This document shows, one piece after another, positions 5,835-6,056 of a stretch of DNA of 6,056 nt. The notes under the pieces are model-generated. The model did no database searches. It saw nothing but the letters and a program-made list of their open reading frames with translations, and was not told the origin of the DNA. The first letter of the stretch is position 1. The number at the start of each line of letters is the position of its first letter. Source of the stretch: an uncultured Blautia sp. GTDB taxonomy: Bacteria > Bacillota > Clostridia > Lachnospirales > Lachnospiraceae. The DNA is taken from positions 1 to 6,056 of the forward strand of contig CAMNGN010000117.1 of the NCBI GenBank assembly GCA_946538475.1, written 5' to 3'. The translations under genes were made by a program, and so were the position numbers.

Positions 5835-6056
5835 TTATTTTCCCTCCCATTCAGGTGTATAACGGAAACACTTCACCCAGTGTCCCGGCTCGACGTCGAT
5901 AACCCAGGGATCCTTCTGTGAACAGATCTCGCCCTTCTCTTCGCAGCGGTCACAGAAAGTGCAGTAAGGCGGCAGATTTGACGGATCGCTGACCATACCC
6001 TGGATCACGTGAAGTCTTTCCACATCCTGGTCAAGGGACGGGATCGAACGATACAG
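5835..6056 (-). CDS. oppD: Oligopeptide/dipeptide-type ABC transporter ATP-binding protein (OppD/DppD), C-terminal fragment cut by window
   Basis: Only the last 73 residues and the TAA stop are inside the window; the frame is open to the right edge. The segment is the C-terminal oligopeptide-transporter domain: RSIPSLDQDVERLHVIQGM, then VSDPSNLPPYCTFCDRC and PGHWVKC. These match the family pattern in which an LP-x-GC segment is followed by spaced cysteines and a GHxVxC end. The cysteine spacing (C-x5-C-x6-C plus the final C) parallels that of the downstream OppF, with one extra Cys. ABC motifs lie outside the window. A methionine 14 residues into the visible part is internal, not the start. 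It pairs with OppF as the two-ATPase module of the importer; DppD or an oligosaccharide-specific paralogue is equally possible. Confidence 0.88.
   Translation of the reverse strand: MYRSIPSLDQDVERLHVIQGMVSDPSNLPPYCTFCDRCEEKGEICSQKDPWVIDVEPGHWVKCFRYTPEWEGK

Noticed and set aside
4839..5921. A 360-codon plus-strand open frame opposite oppF
   Set aside because: It starts inside the inverted repeat and runs antisense to canonical ABC ATPase motifs. The RGTVPLFH start is the translated repeat, not a gene.

Overview
All five protein genes in this window lie on the minus strand. Base composition (about half GC), clean Shine-Dalgarno sites, sigma-A-like promoters and protein style (an AraC/GH39 fusion, an Opp-type ABC transporter, a stand-alone fumarate-reductase-like flavoprotein) suggest a Clostridia-class Firmicute, probably Lachnospiraceae-like. 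That placement is inferred from protein resemblance only.

Read in the direction of transcription (high to low coordinates), the window opens with the last 73 codons of an OppD/DppD-type ATPase. Its stop codon directly abuts the start of a complete OppF/DppF-type ATPase (4872-5834). A perfect 33-bp inverted repeat with a 29-nt loop (4773-4867) then occupies nearly the whole gap before an unrecognised four-helix membrane protein (4194-4757). Next comes a compact control region (about 4046-4193) with an extended -10 promoter, a palindrome at the predicted transcription start and a 10-bp-phased direct repeat upstream of the -35.

That promoter serves a 799-residue protein (1646-4045) joining a cupin sensor, an AraC-type DNA-binding domain and a GH39 beta-xylosidase-like domain. 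The nucleophile Glu of the GH39 domain is kept, but the acid/base motif is altered. A 203-nt gap with a hairpin, a -10 element and two small inverted repeats leads into a fumarate-reductase-superfamily flavoprotein (1-1442, C-terminal end cut by the window). By eye it lacks the catalytic residues of true fumarate reductases.

A possible reading is a nutrient-uptake neighbourhood. Opp-type transporters can carry oligosaccharides as well as peptides, and the adjacent regulator has a glycosidase-derived domain that may sense or process a sugar. The link to the flavoprotein is positional only. The points most worth checking are the altered GH39 active site, the REP/MITE-like palindrome inside the operon, and the flavoprotein's unknown substrate.
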